Notes: generated by a model from the letters alone, not told the origin. Counted from the first letter of the stretch, positions 26,401 to 34,750 are shown. The stretch: 64,000 bases of DNA from CALRQJ02 sp943370285 (GCA_943370285.1 CALRQJ020000001.1:62001-126000); one strand, 5' to 3'. Program-made: numbers and translations.

Positions 26401-26797
26401 CTATCACTACCACTTCCTCCTGCTCATCGAACTTCACACTCATAACAATGCTAATAGGCTTGCTATCTTTTACTTGAAATTCATAATCATTGTAACCAAC
26501 ATAGGAGAAAACCAATGTCTGACCAATACTGATTTTTGCACTGAAACTTCCTTTGTCATTGGTCTTGAAGAGCACTCCTGTTTGTTTAACTTTAATAGTC
26601 ACTCCTTCTAACACTTCACCGGTAGCATTTTTTACAATACCACTAATACTGTTGTTTTGGGCAATTACTTCTACATTAAATAATGTAAAAACTGCGAAAA
26701 GTAATAGGGTAAAAGGTTTACAGGATAAAAAGGCGACCCTAATGTGATTTTTAGGAGTACTTTTTGGATGTAACCAAAAACTAATCATTGATTTCAT
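23459..26797 (-). CDS. SusC/RagA-family TonB-dependent outer-membrane transporter
   Basis: 1112 residues from the ATG at 26797 (a TTG at 26803 is the longer alternative). Order: signal peptide within the first 48 residues, a carboxypeptidase-regulatory-like beta domain (about 50-130, ISGIVKNATGEVLEGVTIKV), a plug domain (about 140-270; VIDGVPIE, SIEILKDAAATSLYGSRGANGVV in two segments) and a 22-strand barrel ending in FGFTITL. It imports oligomers such as glycans or peptides together with the SusD-like lipoprotein. A LacI-type regulator is divergent, and a palindromic operator lies between the two. Confidence 0.96.
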   Translation of the reverse strand: MKSMISFWLHPKSTPKNHIRVAFLSCKPFTLLLFAVFTLFNVEVIAQNNSISGIVKNATGEVLEGVTIKVKQTGVLFKTNDKGSFSAKISIGQTLVFSYVGYNDYEFQVKDSKPISIVMSVKFDEQEEVVVIGYLQQRRPDVSTAISTVTPKNADKGGYSNFQQILGGRAAGVNVMENNSEPGGGINIEIRGVSSISGSTQPLYVIDGVPIELPDMNLNGSSQISSLFGNNLTANPLSMLNPNDIESIEILKDAAATSLYGSRGANGVVVITTKSGKVGKAKIVINFNQSVNTPQKRVDILGAEDFATYANEAWALRKLRGINTNTNDTPYLASEIPLLKEYDHQKDLSGSAVTRDASISISGGAIGGAKYFVSGQYFDQQGVITGTYLKRYSGRINYEVPLNPKLTLNVNLGVTSTDRFGTPTQTLTSRALNWAPTSPLLNPDGDFNYLWDYRYGSGDASYVDSRFGTVFHNGRFSRSEINAALGDVESSQSRLNPLLITSERGVRNSNTSSQILATASLNYKFNNDFSVQGKVSVNQFNSLLQTFIPINIPLITTNYRGEANTGNSQNNSVLYQANFNYRKKLGLYHNFNTVLVFTAEKFVQKSQRSVVGNFNNNITGFNNLGAALPQSITSSYNGNQLVGSILQINYSYKKSIVVNLSSRYDGVSKFAKGNQFGLFPAASLAWKMEQEKWFKPIKKVVTESKLRVSWGLVGNQAISAYETQSTLVPNFSVWGNNFQSIGFSPARLGNPNLTWETTNNSNLALDLGFFNNKVTSTIELYRRRTKNLLFQVQTSPSTGFTTMLDNIGTLLNEGLELTLGVRIINKRNFKWRVEGNINFNRNVVEKLRTNSPNEFYTAGNLTNNVPTLRVATGRAVGAFYGLTSLGLWDSAGIANAPVGIRGNAREGERRFADLNGDGLLNDLDRTWLGSALPVGFGGFNTTVNYKNFELSAFFSYAYGHQIFNQFQINWGTMTGLNNVRKDAFDNRYRYVFPGMDPKLAAEIRESNKYATAVVPGTTADQRESTDYFIENADFFRCRDLSLSYKLPPSITKRLKVQNIQVYGNVQNLFIITKYTGFNPEIGASSGRGFARGMDNGAAPLAKAYRFGFTITL

Positions 26798-26965
26798 AAG
26801 CAAGGTTTTGAGGTAGATAAAACAAAGTTTTCTAAGAAAAGTCTGTGAACTAAAGCATCGTTTTGATTATAGTAATGGCATGTAATGATTGTATTCAAAT
26901 GATCATAGAAGCGTATAAATTGTTTAGACTTATGCCCTAACATTTTATGTCTACCCTTTAATCCC

Positions 26966-26987
26966 TTAATTCAATCGATTGAATGAA
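26966..26987. promoter_or_regulatory. Palindromic operator, LacI type
   Basis: A 16-base perfect palindrome (26969-26984, ATTCAATCGATTGAAT) extends to 22 bases with one mismatched pair. The central CG within ATCGAT is typical of LacI-family operators. It lies between susC and the lacI-like gene, 88 bases from the latter. A weaker related half-site, GAATTGATTCGA, is at about 27035-27046. Confidence 0.75.
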
Positions 26988-27074
26988 AGTAATTCTCTTT
27001 TGAATATCTGCAAACTTTTTTTTGATTTTTTTTTGAATTGATTCGACAATACATTTACTCTAATACAATACACC

Positions 27075-28097
27075 ATGTTTAAAAAAGCAACTTTAAAGGA
27101 TATAGCTAACGAATTAAGTATCACAGTTTCAGCAGTTTCGAAGGCTTTAAGTGATCATCCTGCCATGAGTGACGCTACTAAGAAATTGGTGAAGGAAACT
27201 GCTTTAAAATTAAATTATCAACAAAATAAAATTGCTCTTTCGCTCAAAACTGGAAAAAGTCACATCATCGGTGTAATGATACCTAGTGCAGAAAAGGCTT
27301 TTTTTGGTTCAGTAGTACATGGTATTGAAAAAATCATAAATCCTCTGGGCTACAATTTGTTATTATTTCAAACTAATGAATTAACGGCCTACGAAGTAAG
27401 GGGTATTGACACATTTTTACAATCAAACGTTGACGGAATCATTGCTTCAATTGCAAAAGAAACTACGCATTACGAACACTATGAAGAAATAAAGCAAAGA
27501 AATATTCCGCTGATTTTATTCGACCGAGTTGAAGAATCATTAGGCGTACATGGTGTGAAAATCGATGACTACGCAGGTGGTTATATGGCAACAGAACACC
27601 TTATTAAAAAAGGGTACAAACATATTTGTCATATTGCAGGTTTACAACACATACAAATTTTTAGAGACCGTTTAAAAGGCTATAAAGATGCATTAAAAGC
27701 ACATAAGATTAAGTTTGAGGAAGCCATGGTTTACTATGGTAAAAACTCTATAGAAAGTGGTGGCGAGGGCATGAAAGATTTGTTACGTAGAAACATTAAA
27801 ATAGATGCCATATTTTGTGTAGAAGATTTCTCGGCTTTAGGCGCCATTCAAGTTTTAAAAGAAGCAAATATTAAAATACCAAAAGAGATGGGTGTTATTG
27901 GTTTTGCCAATGAATCGTTTAGCAAATATATATCTCCATCCTTAACAACAATCGATCAACAAACCATTAACATGGGCGAAGAAGCTGCAAAACTGTTTCT
28001 CAAATTGAAAGACAAAAAAAGCATTTATAATAAACTGGTTTGTACTACACTTCAACCAATAATTATTGAAAGAGCATCCACACAAAAGAGTTCGTGA
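27075..28097 (+). CDS. LacI/GalR-family transcriptional regulator
   Basis: 340 residues. The N-terminal helix-turn-helix with hinge is clear (TLKDIANELSITVSAVSKALSD, shown as TLKDIANELS and ITVSAVSKALSD). The rest is a periplasmic-binding-protein-like ligand domain (IGVMIPSAEKAFFG, GIDTFLQSNVDGIIAS, LFDRVEE, GYMATEHLIKKGYKHI, VIGFANESFSKYISPSLTTIDQ). It is divergent from susC and most likely represses or activates the susCD pair in response to a sugar or derivative. LacI-type control of susCD is less usual than control by ECF-sigma/anti-sigma or hybrid two-component systems. Confidence 0.94.
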   Translation: MFKKATLKDIANELSITVSAVSKALSDHPAMSDATKKLVKETALKLNYQQNKIALSLKTGKSHIIGVMIPSAEKAFFGSVVHGIEKIINPLGYNLLLFQTNELTAYEVRGIDTFLQSNVDGIIASIAKETTHYEHYEEIKQRNIPLILFDRVEESLGVHGVKIDDYAGGYMATEHLIKKGYKHICHIAGLQHIQIFRDRLKGYKDALKAHKIKFEEAMVYYGKNSIESGGEGMKDLLRRNIKIDAIFCVEDFSALGAIQVLKEANIKIPKEMGVIGFANESFSKYISPSLTTIDQQTINMGEEAAKLFLKLKDKKSIYNKLVCTTLQPIIIERASTQKSS

Positions 28098-28120
28098 TAG
28101 TTGTTAATGTTACTTTATGA

Positions 28121-28154
28121 AAAATCTCGTTTCATCAAACTGAAACGAGATTTT
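28121..28154 (+). terminator. Terminator of the lacI-like gene
   Basis: AAAATCTCGTTTCA (28121-28134) pairs perfectly with TGAAACGAGATTTT (28141-28154), loop of 6 bases, ending in a T run 24 bases after the stop. Confidence 0.85.
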
Positions 28155-28296
28155 GTTAATGAATGATAAATGGATTGTTAAACCAATCATCATCATTATT
28201 CCATTTCAATATTTTTTTCAGGTAACAATACCAATGTTTGATTTTTTGTTTCATCCATCTTGCATTTTAATTGTTCTTGAAAGGCATTATTTAAAA

Positions 28297-28324
28297 ATCC
28301 CGTTTCGGTTAACCGAAACGGGAT
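28297..28324 (-). terminator. groL terminator
   Basis: A perfect 28-base palindrome (ATCCCGTTTCGGTT and its complement). Read leftward it is followed by TTTTT, 23 bases past the groL stop. Confidence 0.85.
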
Positions 28325-28347
28325 AGATATATATTGATGTAAGACTA

Positions 28348-29985
28348 TTAATAGCCCATACCGCCCATATCAGGTGCACCACCATGCATGTGTGGTTCTT
28401 CTTTCTTAGGCTTATCTGCCACTACACATTCTGTAGTTAACAACATACCTGCAATAGAAGCTGCATTTTCTAATGCTACACGGCTAACTTTAGTTGGGTC
28501 AATTACACCGGCTTTGAATAGGTTCTCATAAGTTTCAGTTCTTGCATTGAAACCATAATCTCCTTTACCTTCCTTAATTTTCTGAACTACAATTGAACCA
28601 TCGATACCGGCATTGGCAGTTAAAGTACGGATTGGCTCTTCTAAGGCACGACGAACAATAGCCATACCTGTTTGCTCATCTGCAATTTGGCCACGAACTT
28701 TTGGTTCTAAAGCTTCAATTGCACGGATATAAGCAACACCACCACCAGGTACAATACCTTCTTCAACAGCAGCACGGGTAGCATGTAATGCATCATCTAC
28801 TCTGTCTTTCTTCTCTTTCATTTCTACTTCAGTAGCAGCACCAACATACAATACCGCAACACCACCGGCTAACTTAGCCAAACGCTCTTGTAATTTTTCT
28901 TTATCGTAGTCGCTAGTTGTATTTTCAACTTGAGCTTTGATTTGATTTACACGGGCAGTGATATCTACTTTCTTGCCTTTACCACCAACTACAGTAGTAT
29001 TGTCTTTGTCGATAGTTACAGAAGCAGCCTGACCTAAATAAGTTAAATCTGCATTCTCTAATTTAAAACCTTGCTCTTCGCTAACTACAGTACCTGCAGT
29101 TAAGATAGCAATGTCAGTCAACATTTCTTTACGACGGTCACCAAAGCCTGGAGCTTTAACAGCTGCTACTTTAATAGTACCGCGTAATTTGTTTACTACT
29201 AATGTTGCCAATGCTTCGCCTTCTAAGTCTTCTGCAATGATTAATAACGGACGACCGGTTTGAGCAACTTTCTCCAAAATATGAAGAATGTCTTTCATCG
29301 CAGAAATCTTCTTATCATAAATCAAAATGTAAGGGTTCTGCAATTCAGCTTGCATTTTTTCGCTGTTGGTAACAAAGTATGGAGAGATATAACCTCTGTC
29401 AAACTGCATACCTTCAACAATATCAACAGTTGTATCTGTACCTTTTGCTTCTTCAACAGTGATAACACCTTCTTTACCAACTTTTACGAAAGCTTCAGCA
29501 ATTAACTTACCGATAGTTTCGTCGTTGTTAGCAGAGATAGTTGCAACTTGTTGAATTTTCTTGCTGTCGTTACCAACAGTTTGAGATTGAGATTTTAAGT
29601 TCTCAACAACAATTGAAACGGCTTTATCGATACCACGTTTCAAATCCATTGGATTTGCACCGGCAGCCACCATTTTCAAACCTTCGCTAATAATTGATTG
29701 AGCTAAAACTGTTGCAGTTGTAGTACCATCACCTGCAATATCAGCAGTTTTAGAAGCTACTTCTTTCACCATTTGAGCACCCATGTTTTCAATCGGGTCT
29801 TCCAATTCAATTTCTTTTGCTACAGTAACACCATCTTTGGTTACTGCAGGAGCACCAAATTTCTTTTCAATAACTACGTTTCTGCCTTTAGGGCCTAAAG
29901 TAACTTTTACGGCGTTGGCTAATGTGTCAACACCTTTTTTCATTTTATTTCTTGCTTCGATATCGAAGAAAATTTGTTTTGCCAT
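28348..29985 (-). CDS. groL: Chaperonin GroEL
   Basis: 545 residues, the 60-kDa subunit of the folding chamber. Hallmarks: KVTLGPKGRNVVIEKKFG, the ATP-site DGTTTATVLAQ, the signature VEEGIVPGGGVAYIRA, and a C-terminal Gly/Met tail GGAPDMGGMGY. Length is standard. It follows groS by 122 bases on the same strand and is co-transcribed with it. A single copy is visible in the window. Confidence 0.99.
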   Translation of the reverse strand: MAKQIFFDIEARNKMKKGVDTLANAVKVTLGPKGRNVVIEKKFGAPAVTKDGVTVAKEIELEDPIENMGAQMVKEVASKTADIAGDGTTTATVLAQSIISEGLKMVAAGANPMDLKRGIDKAVSIVVENLKSQSQTVGNDSKKIQQVATISANNDETIGKLIAEAFVKVGKEGVITVEEAKGTDTTVDIVEGMQFDRGYISPYFVTNSEKMQAELQNPYILIYDKKISAMKDILHILEKVAQTGRPLLIIAEDLEGEALATLVVNKLRGTIKVAAVKAPGFGDRRKEMLTDIAILTAGTVVSEEQGFKLENADLTYLGQAASVTIDKDNTTVVGGKGKKVDITARVNQIKAQVENTTSDYDKEKLQERLAKLAGGVAVLYVGAATEVEMKEKKDRVDDALHATRAAVEEGIVPGGGVAYIRAIEALEPKVRGQIADEQTGMAIVRRALEEPIRTLTANAGIDGSIVVQKIKEGKGDYGFNARTETYENLFKAGVIDPTKVSRVALENAASIAGMLLTTECVVADKPKKEEPHMHGGAPDMGGMGY

Positions 29986-30107
29986 GTTTATGCGTTTAAA
30001 AGTTTAAGGTTAAATTTTTGGTAACCGACAACAGTGCTATAATTAAGCTTTTGTTGCGTCGCACTCTTGTACTGTTGTAACCTTACTCACCGTTAAGGAA
30101 TTAAGGG

Positions 30108-30389
30108 TTAAACAATCGCTAGGATGTCGCTTTCTCTCATGATGAGGTAATCAGCACCTTCGATTTGAATTTCGGTACCGGCATATTTACCGTACAAAAC
30201 AGTATCGCCAGATTTTACAGTCACCGGTTCGTCTTTTTTACCTGGGCCGGCAGCCACTACTACACCACGCTGTGGCTTCTCTTTTGCAGTGTCTGGTATA
30301 ATGATACCACCTGCTGTTTTTTCTTCGGCAGCAGCGGGCTTAACAATCACCCTGTCATGCAGTGGGGTAACATTTACTTTCTTTGCCAT
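30108..30389 (-). CDS. groS: Co-chaperonin GroES
   Basis: 93 residues. The lid of the GroEL chamber. LHDRVIVKPAAAEEKTAGG is the family signature with the mobile loop, and the protein ends with the usual ESDILAIV. It is the first gene of the groS-groL operon. No CIRCE element is visible upstream. Confidence 0.98.
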   Translation of the reverse strand: MAKKVNVTPLHDRVIVKPAAAEEKTAGGIIIPDTAKEKPQRGVVVAAGPGKKDEPVTVKSGDTVLYGKYAGTEIQIEGADYLIMRESDILAIV

Positions 30390-30763
30390 AATTGTATTGA
30401 TTTTTAGGTTTGATGATTAATCTACCCGCTATCAACGATTATTATGCCAACCGAACTTTTTAAGTCAAATTTTCAGTTTTAAGCTTTTCTAAAGGCAAAC
30501 TCACTTTTAAACCTGCCTTTATGGGCAGCTTTAATCGCCGTTGTGACAAAATTTCACTCTAGGAGTAATAAGAATTTCAACAACAAAAACGGAAAATTAA
30601 GAGGAAACCAATAACAATCAGCAATATTTTGGATGTGCAAAATGCTGCCAACCAAATGAATTTATCCTAACAGATAAGTAAACTTAATCGAATAGACCGT
30701 GGTTTAAGCAACCTAGCTTCGGCGTGACACTTAATAATCCACTTTATCCCTTATTGCTGGATG
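30390..30763. other. Intergenic region upstream of groS
   Basis: About 370 bases with no gene. It contains a short CTGCC/GGCAG stem near 30506-30521 and a GTGA/TCAC dyad near 30542-30556, possible control sites for the chaperonin operon. No CIRCE inverted repeat (TTAGCACTC-N9-GAGTGCTAA) is present. Confidence 0.45.
30438..30468 (-). promoter_or_regulatory. Possible groS promoter
   Basis: Read leftward: TTGACT (complement of 30463-30468), then CATAAT or TAATAAT 16-19 bases on. This resembles the general -35/-10 pattern more than TAnnTTTG. Low-confidence call. Confidence 0.3.
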
Positions 30764-31432
30764 TTAATTGAGACTGTTGTAATATTTAAGCAGCGCTGCA
30801 AAATCTTTTTCGTTCTTGGGATTGAGATTGTTGCTTTTGAGGTAAGTATTCACTTGCTCCCATTTGTCTTTAGTGAGTTCTTCTAATACTTTCTTAGAAG
30901 GTTTATTGGTAGAAGTAACACCATTGGCAACAAAGTAATAGGCCGTATTATCTACAAACTTTTTAAGTGTAGTTGGTTTGCTGTATTCCTGGTATTCTTG
31001 AATAGTTTTGGTGAACTGTTTGATGAAACTGATCTTACCCTCTGCTAACACCTGCACATAGTCTGTACTATTCAACCGATTGGGATAACTGAACCCTTTT
31101 TTATACAATACTTTTTTTGTGGTATCAGACTTATCCGTTTGCAGTTCAAAACTTGCAATATCTGTAGCGAATTCATAAATAGTGTCGTTGCTGATGTACA
31201 GAAATTTGTTTTGATGAATATTGAACTTGACGCTTATCCCATAAAAATATTTGTCTAAAGTAGTTTTAATGGTTGCAGGCACCCAATCATCATTCAAAAA
31301 AGGCGTTCCCTCAATGTCTAAATTAGGGTTGATGATATGTACCAACCCTGTTAATCTATCTCTATAAGTTTGTGGTTGTGCTGCTGCACTAAAGCAGGTT
31401 AACACAAAAAATGAAAGCAGAAATTTTTTCAT
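30764..31432 (-). CDS. Secreted protein, function unknown
   Basis: 222 residues. Signal peptide ends at about residue 18 (FSAAAQPQ). The mature part is mixed alpha/beta, with YDRLTGL-like opening (TYRDRLTGLVHIINP), DDWVPATIKTTLDKYFYGISVKFN in the middle and a Lys-rich helical tail. No recognised domain. Probably periplasmic. Single gene, facing away from groS with the gap between them. Confidence 0.7.
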   Translation of the reverse strand: MKKFLLSFFVLTCFSAAAQPQTYRDRLTGLVHIINPNLDIEGTPFLNDDWVPATIKTTLDKYFYGISVKFNIHQNKFLYISNDTIYEFATDIASFELQTDKSDTTKKVLYKKGFSYPNRLNSTDYVQVLAEGKISFIKQFTKTIQEYQEYSKPTTLKKFVDNTAYYFVANGVTSTNKPSKKVLEELTKDKWEQVNTYLKSNNLNPKNEKDFAALLKYYNSLN

Positions 31433-31479
31433 GATTTAGATATTGCTGTAAAATAGTACAAATATCGGTAGCAAAAAAA

Positions 31480-31501
31480 GAAGCCCCCAAAAGGGAGCTT
31501 C
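31480..31501 (-). terminator. Terminator after the 60-residue gene
   Basis: GAAGCCCCC (31480-31488) pairs with GGGAGCTTC (31493-31501) with one mismatch and a 4-base loop. Read leftward it is followed by seven T. It supports transcription of the small frame just upstream. Confidence 0.8.
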
Positions 31502-31541
31502 GAACTTTAACATACATGCAAAATGAGAAAGGTTATACGCT

Positions 31542-31724
31542 CTAAAAACTAAATCTGTTGGTAGAAGTCCAAAAGCTAACATCATCTAAACCAGCATGAG
31601 CATTGCCTAATACTTTTTCTTTTGTTGGCTTGATTGTACTGGATTCACTTTTTTTCTGTTTGATACATTCGCCACTTTGAGTAGACAAGCATAGGAACAA
31701 AACAAATTTGTAAACTAATGACAT
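31542..31724 (-). CDS. Small hypothetical protein, perhaps secreted
   Basis: 60 residues: a hydrophobic N-terminus (MSLVYKFVLFLCLSTQSGEC), a Lys/Ser-rich middle, and a C-terminal DDVSFWTSTNRFSF. No domain recognised. The main support is position: a strong intrinsic terminator follows it by 41 bases on the same strand. The N-terminus could be a signal peptide or a membrane anchor. Confidence 0.45.
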   Translation of the reverse strand: MSLVYKFVLFLCLSTQSGECIKQKKSESSTIKPTKEKVLGNAHAGLDDVSFWTSTNRFSF

Positions 31725-31876
31725 ACTGTAGAATTAATACTACAAAACTAATTGCTCCGATATCCACCTACAATCACATAAATGTGTGAAAAGCCAGATA
31801 AAATCGGCAAACAAAGCCGCAAAAAGCTGCAGAAATGATGAAAAAAAAATCAATTCCGGGCTTTTGGGGAGGGGAC

Positions 31877-32644
31877 TTAGTAAGTGTATCTGGTATTATA
31901 TTCTGACAACGGCATACCAATAACTTGATGTTTCATTTTACGGGTGGCCACTCTCCCACTATTATCATAAGTATATTCATAAGCAACTGTGGCATAAATA
32001 GTTCCGTTTGCAGTTCGGTGCTCCTCTGCTAATGGATTATTGGCCAAAAAGTTGAAGTTGGGCAAATACGGAAAGTTTTCATACTGAATAGTGGCATTCG
32101 CCTTAGTATCATAAGCCGTAATTCTAATTTCATCAGATTTTACCCACCCGTTGTTAATGAAATCGAAAATCTCAGTTTTTGACACATTGCCTGCCGGTGT
32201 GTAAGCATATTGTGTTTTGGTTTCCAAAATCAAACCTCCTTGAATATTACTGGCGGATTCTGTTTGAGTAGATAGCTTACCATTTGCATAAGTATATTCA
32301 TACCTTCTAACAATAACATTATTTATACCAGTTGTAACGTCAATTTTAGTTACTAAGTTTCCGGTATAAGTGTACTTCCATTTGTGGCCGGCACCCGCTA
32401 CTTCGGTAATTTTACCGGCATTGTAGGCAAATGCATAGTTTACTAAAACAGCACCATTGTTATCTTTAACAGTCATGCTACTAATTTGACCGGCAGCGTT
32501 ATAGCCAAACTCTGCTTTGTCATCGTCATTGTCAATTTTAACCACTCTTGGGGTTGAAGGTTGTTCTACTGTTTTTTCTTTGCAGGCTGTAAAACCCGCT
32601 ACTATCGCTAAGCCTAGCGTAAGTTGTACGATTAATTTTTTCAT
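31877..32644 (-). CDS. RHS/YD-repeat-like lipoprotein
   Basis: 255 residues from the ATG at 32644. The longer open frame to 32785 would put 47 residues before the signal peptide and is rejected. Lipobox AGFTAC. The mature part consists of beta-hairpin repeats such as FGYNAAGQISSMTVKDNNG, WKYTYTGNLVTKID and YEYTYDNSGRVATRKM, in the style of YD/RHS repeats that wrap into a beta-sheet spiral. Small lipoproteins of this type are common in Bacteroidota; none has a firmly assigned job. It is divergent from the LTxEQ protein. Confidence 0.75.
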   Translation of the reverse strand: MKKLIVQLTLGLAIVAGFTACKEKTVEQPSTPRVVKIDNDDDKAEFGYNAAGQISSMTVKDNNGAVLVNYAFAYNAGKITEVAGAGHKWKYTYTGNLVTKIDVTTGINNVIVRRYEYTYANGKLSTQTESASNIQGGLILETKTQYAYTPAGNVSKTEIFDFINNGWVKSDEIRITAYDTKANATIQYENFPYLPNFNFLANNPLAEEHRTANGTIYATVAYEYTYDNSGRVATRKMKHQVIGMPLSEYNTRYTY

Positions 32645-32893
32645 GTTTATTCTTTTTTTTGAAGCACAAAAATGTAGGATTAAATAGTGCCATTCAATCG
32701 CATATTTATGTGTGAAGTACAATCGGTTAAAATCAAGGATGAAAAAAATTACCCTTGCAAAATCAACTCCTCTTCCATTCATCATCTGCTATTTACCATT
32801 CCCCATAAGAAACAGAATAGCAGTTAAACTTCGAAGAACATGTAGGGTCTATGATGCGTTGCAACTCATTAATAAACATTTAAAACAACAAAC

Positions 32894-33523
32894 ATGAAAA
32901 GAATACTTTTAAGTGCATTTGCCGCAGTGCTATTACTATCAACAAGTGCACAGCCGCCGCGCAAGGGTCATCATCCCCAACAAGAAAAAATGGATAAGTT
33001 CAAAAAAATGGCTTTTCATCAATTAAATTTAACCGACGAACAGAAAGTAAGCATGCAAAACCTCAACAAGGATTTCAAAAATCGTATGCAAACTTTGCAG
33101 AAAAATGAAAATATAACGGTTAAAGAACAGCGTGACCAAAGAGAGGCCTTGCTGAAAGCCCACAAAAAAAATATCGACAATCTATTAACTGCCGATCAAA
33201 AAAAGCAATTGGCCGATAACAAAAAGAAAGCTCAAGATAAAATGGCCAAGCTTGCTGACAAGCGTTTGGATAAAGCAAAACAACATTTGAGTTTGACCGA
33301 TGAGCAGTTTACTAAATTCAAAGCCCTACACGAAGACTTTACCAATAAAGGCAAAGCCATTAGAGCAAATGACAAGCTAAGCCGTGAAGAAAGAAAGAAC
33401 CAAATGGAAGCTTTAATGAAAGACCGTAAATCAAAAACAGAAGCACTGTTGACTGATGAGCAAAAAACTAAAATGAAGCAATTCAATAAACAGCAGCAAC
33501 ATAAAGGTCATAAGAATAAATAA
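32894..33523 (+). CDS. Secreted LTxEQ-repeat protein (Spy/DUF4890-like)
   Basis: 209 residues, almost all Lys/Gln/Glu-rich helix. Signal peptide 1-19 (STSAQ). Three LT-x-x-Q motifs mark the repeat: LNLTDEQKVSM, LLTADQKKQLAD and HLSLTDEQFTKFK, with LLTDEQKTKMK near the end. The protein is thus an internal duplication of about 95 residues (28-120 and 121-205). The pattern matches Spy/CpxP-type periplasmic chaperones in outline and DUF4890 in detail. Role inferred: periplasmic stress or metal-linked chaperone. It ends with a His/Lys tail (QQQHKGHKNK) and a strong terminator. Confidence 0.8.
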   Translation: MKRILLSAFAAVLLLSTSAQPPRKGHHPQQEKMDKFKKMAFHQLNLTDEQKVSMQNLNKDFKNRMQTLQKNENITVKEQRDQREALLKAHKKNIDNLLTADQKKQLADNKKKAQDKMAKLADKRLDKAKQHLSLTDEQFTKFKALHEDFTNKGKAIRANDKLSREERKNQMEALMKDRKSKTEALLTDEQKTKMKQFNKQQQHKGHKNK

Positions 33524-33546
33524 TTTTTGCACCAACTCAACATCCC

Positions 33547-33581
33547 AAAAGCAGACCACAACAAATGGTCTGCTTTTTTTT
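33547..33581 (+). terminator. Terminator after the LTxEQ protein
   Basis: AAAAGCAGACCA (33547-33558) pairs with TGGTCTGC (33566-33573) and the T run following, loop of 7 bases, then eight T. Confidence 0.9.
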
Positions 33582-33679
33582 ATTACATCTTGTTTGAATA
33601 CAAACTTATTGAGCGTTGTAAAAATATTTGACTTGGCTTCATTAACATACTATTTATCCCATCTCTGCCAGTTTTAGAT

Positions 33680-33687
33680 TACCTTTG
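33680..33687 (+). promoter_or_regulatory. -7 element (TACCTTTG)
   Basis: TACCTTTG matches TAnnTTTG, 53 bases before the ATG at 33741. No TTG at the right distance upstream. Confidence 0.4.
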
Positions 33688-33740
33688 CTGCCGAAACATT
33701 ATTTACTGTTGTAAAACAGCAAGCTAAAATCCTAGGTTAT

Positions 33741-34727
33741 ATGGGACGTTCAGACAACTTCCAAAAGTTTGTAAAACAGAAAAGAGGAAGTGCCGTTAAA
33801 GAAGAAATTCGTCAGGCGAAAAAGAAAGAAAAGAAAGATAGAGCCGAAGCGATTGAAAAACATTTTGCAGAAAAAAGAGTAAAGCGAATGCTGATGCTTG
33901 AACAGAAACTGCAAAAACCTACTGCCGCAAGTAAAGGCAAACCCACCAAAATAGCAGTTGATAAAAATGCAAAAGTTGAAGCGAAAGCAACAGCTAAAAT
34001 GCCTTTAAACAAATACATTGCCCATAGTAATATTTGTTCTAGAAGAGATGCTGCGGTTCTAGTTAAAGATGGTCATGTAAGCATCAATGGCGTTGTAGTA
34101 AATGAACCTGGCACACCGGTAGCGCCAAGCGATATTGTAAAAGTGAAAGGCAAAAAAATTACGCCGAGCAGAAATCATGTATACATATTACTGAATAAAC
34201 CCAAAGATTATTTAACTACTTCTGAAGATCCTCAAGGCAGAAAAACGGTCTTGGATTTAATTAAACATGCAACTGAAGAAAGGGTTTATCCGGTTGGTCG
34301 TTTAGACAGAAACACATCGGGTGTTTTGCTCTTGACAAATGATGGTGAGTTAGCGCAAAAATTATCGCATCCCAAACATGAAGTAAAAAAAGTGTATGAG
34401 GTAAGATTAGATAAAGCCCTTACCAAAGGCGATATGGAACAGATTGCATCGGGTATTACGTTAGAAGATGGCTTTATTGCACCTGATGCTATTGCGTATG
34501 CAGATGCTAAGGATAAAACTATTGTCGGCATTGAAATTCATAGCGGCCGCAACCGCATTGTACGCCGTATTTTTGAACATTTGAAATATGATGTGAAAGG
34601 TTTAGACCGTGTAATGTATGCCGGACTAACCAAGAAAAATGTTCAGCGAGGTAAATGGCGTTTCTTAGCAGAGAAAGAAATTCGCATATTGAAATTCCTC
34701 AATAACGCTTCTGTTAAAACCAAATAA
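33741..34727 (+). CDS. Pseudouridine synthase, RsuA/RluB family
   Basis: 328 residues. About 85 Lys-rich residues precede an S4 RNA-binding domain (MPLNKYIAHSNICSRRDAAVL, here about residues 90-140), then the catalytic domain with YPVGRLDRNTSGVLLLTNDG (catalytic Asp in GRLD) and IHSGRNRIVRRIFEHL. The family makes pseudouridine in 23S or 16S rRNA. The exact target (RluB, RluE, RluF or RsuA) cannot be told from sequence. The basic N-terminal tail is a Bacteroidota feature. The next gene, 17 bases after, is another pseudouridine synthase of a different family. Confidence 0.93.
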   Translation: MGRSDNFQKFVKQKRGSAVKEEIRQAKKKEKKDRAEAIEKHFAEKRVKRMLMLEQKLQKPTAASKGKPTKIAVDKNAKVEAKATAKMPLNKYIAHSNICSRRDAAVLVKDGHVSINGVVVNEPGTPVAPSDIVKVKGKKITPSRNHVYILLNKPKDYLTTSEDPQGRKTVLDLIKHATEERVYPVGRLDRNTSGVLLLTNDGELAQKLSHPKHEVKKVYEVRLDKALTKGDMEQIASGITLEDGFIAPDAIAYADAKDKTIVGIEIHSGRNRIVRRIFEHLKYDVKGLDRVMYAGLTKKNVQRGKWRFLAEKEIRILKFLNNASVKTK

Positions 34728-34750
34728 CTGTTTTAAAATCTGCTTTGTTC

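Noticed and set aside
30390..30763. CIRCE operator for the chaperonin operon
   Set aside because: The inverted repeat TTAGCACTC-N9-GAGTGCTAA is absent.
32645..32785. Longer N-terminus for the RHS-like lipoprotein
   Set aside because: It would bury the lipoprotein signal peptide 47 residues inside the protein.
32712..32897. Plus-strand frame of 61 residues before the LTxEQ gene
   Set aside because: It overlaps the upstream region of two divergent genes and has no family resemblance; it ends at the next gene's start.
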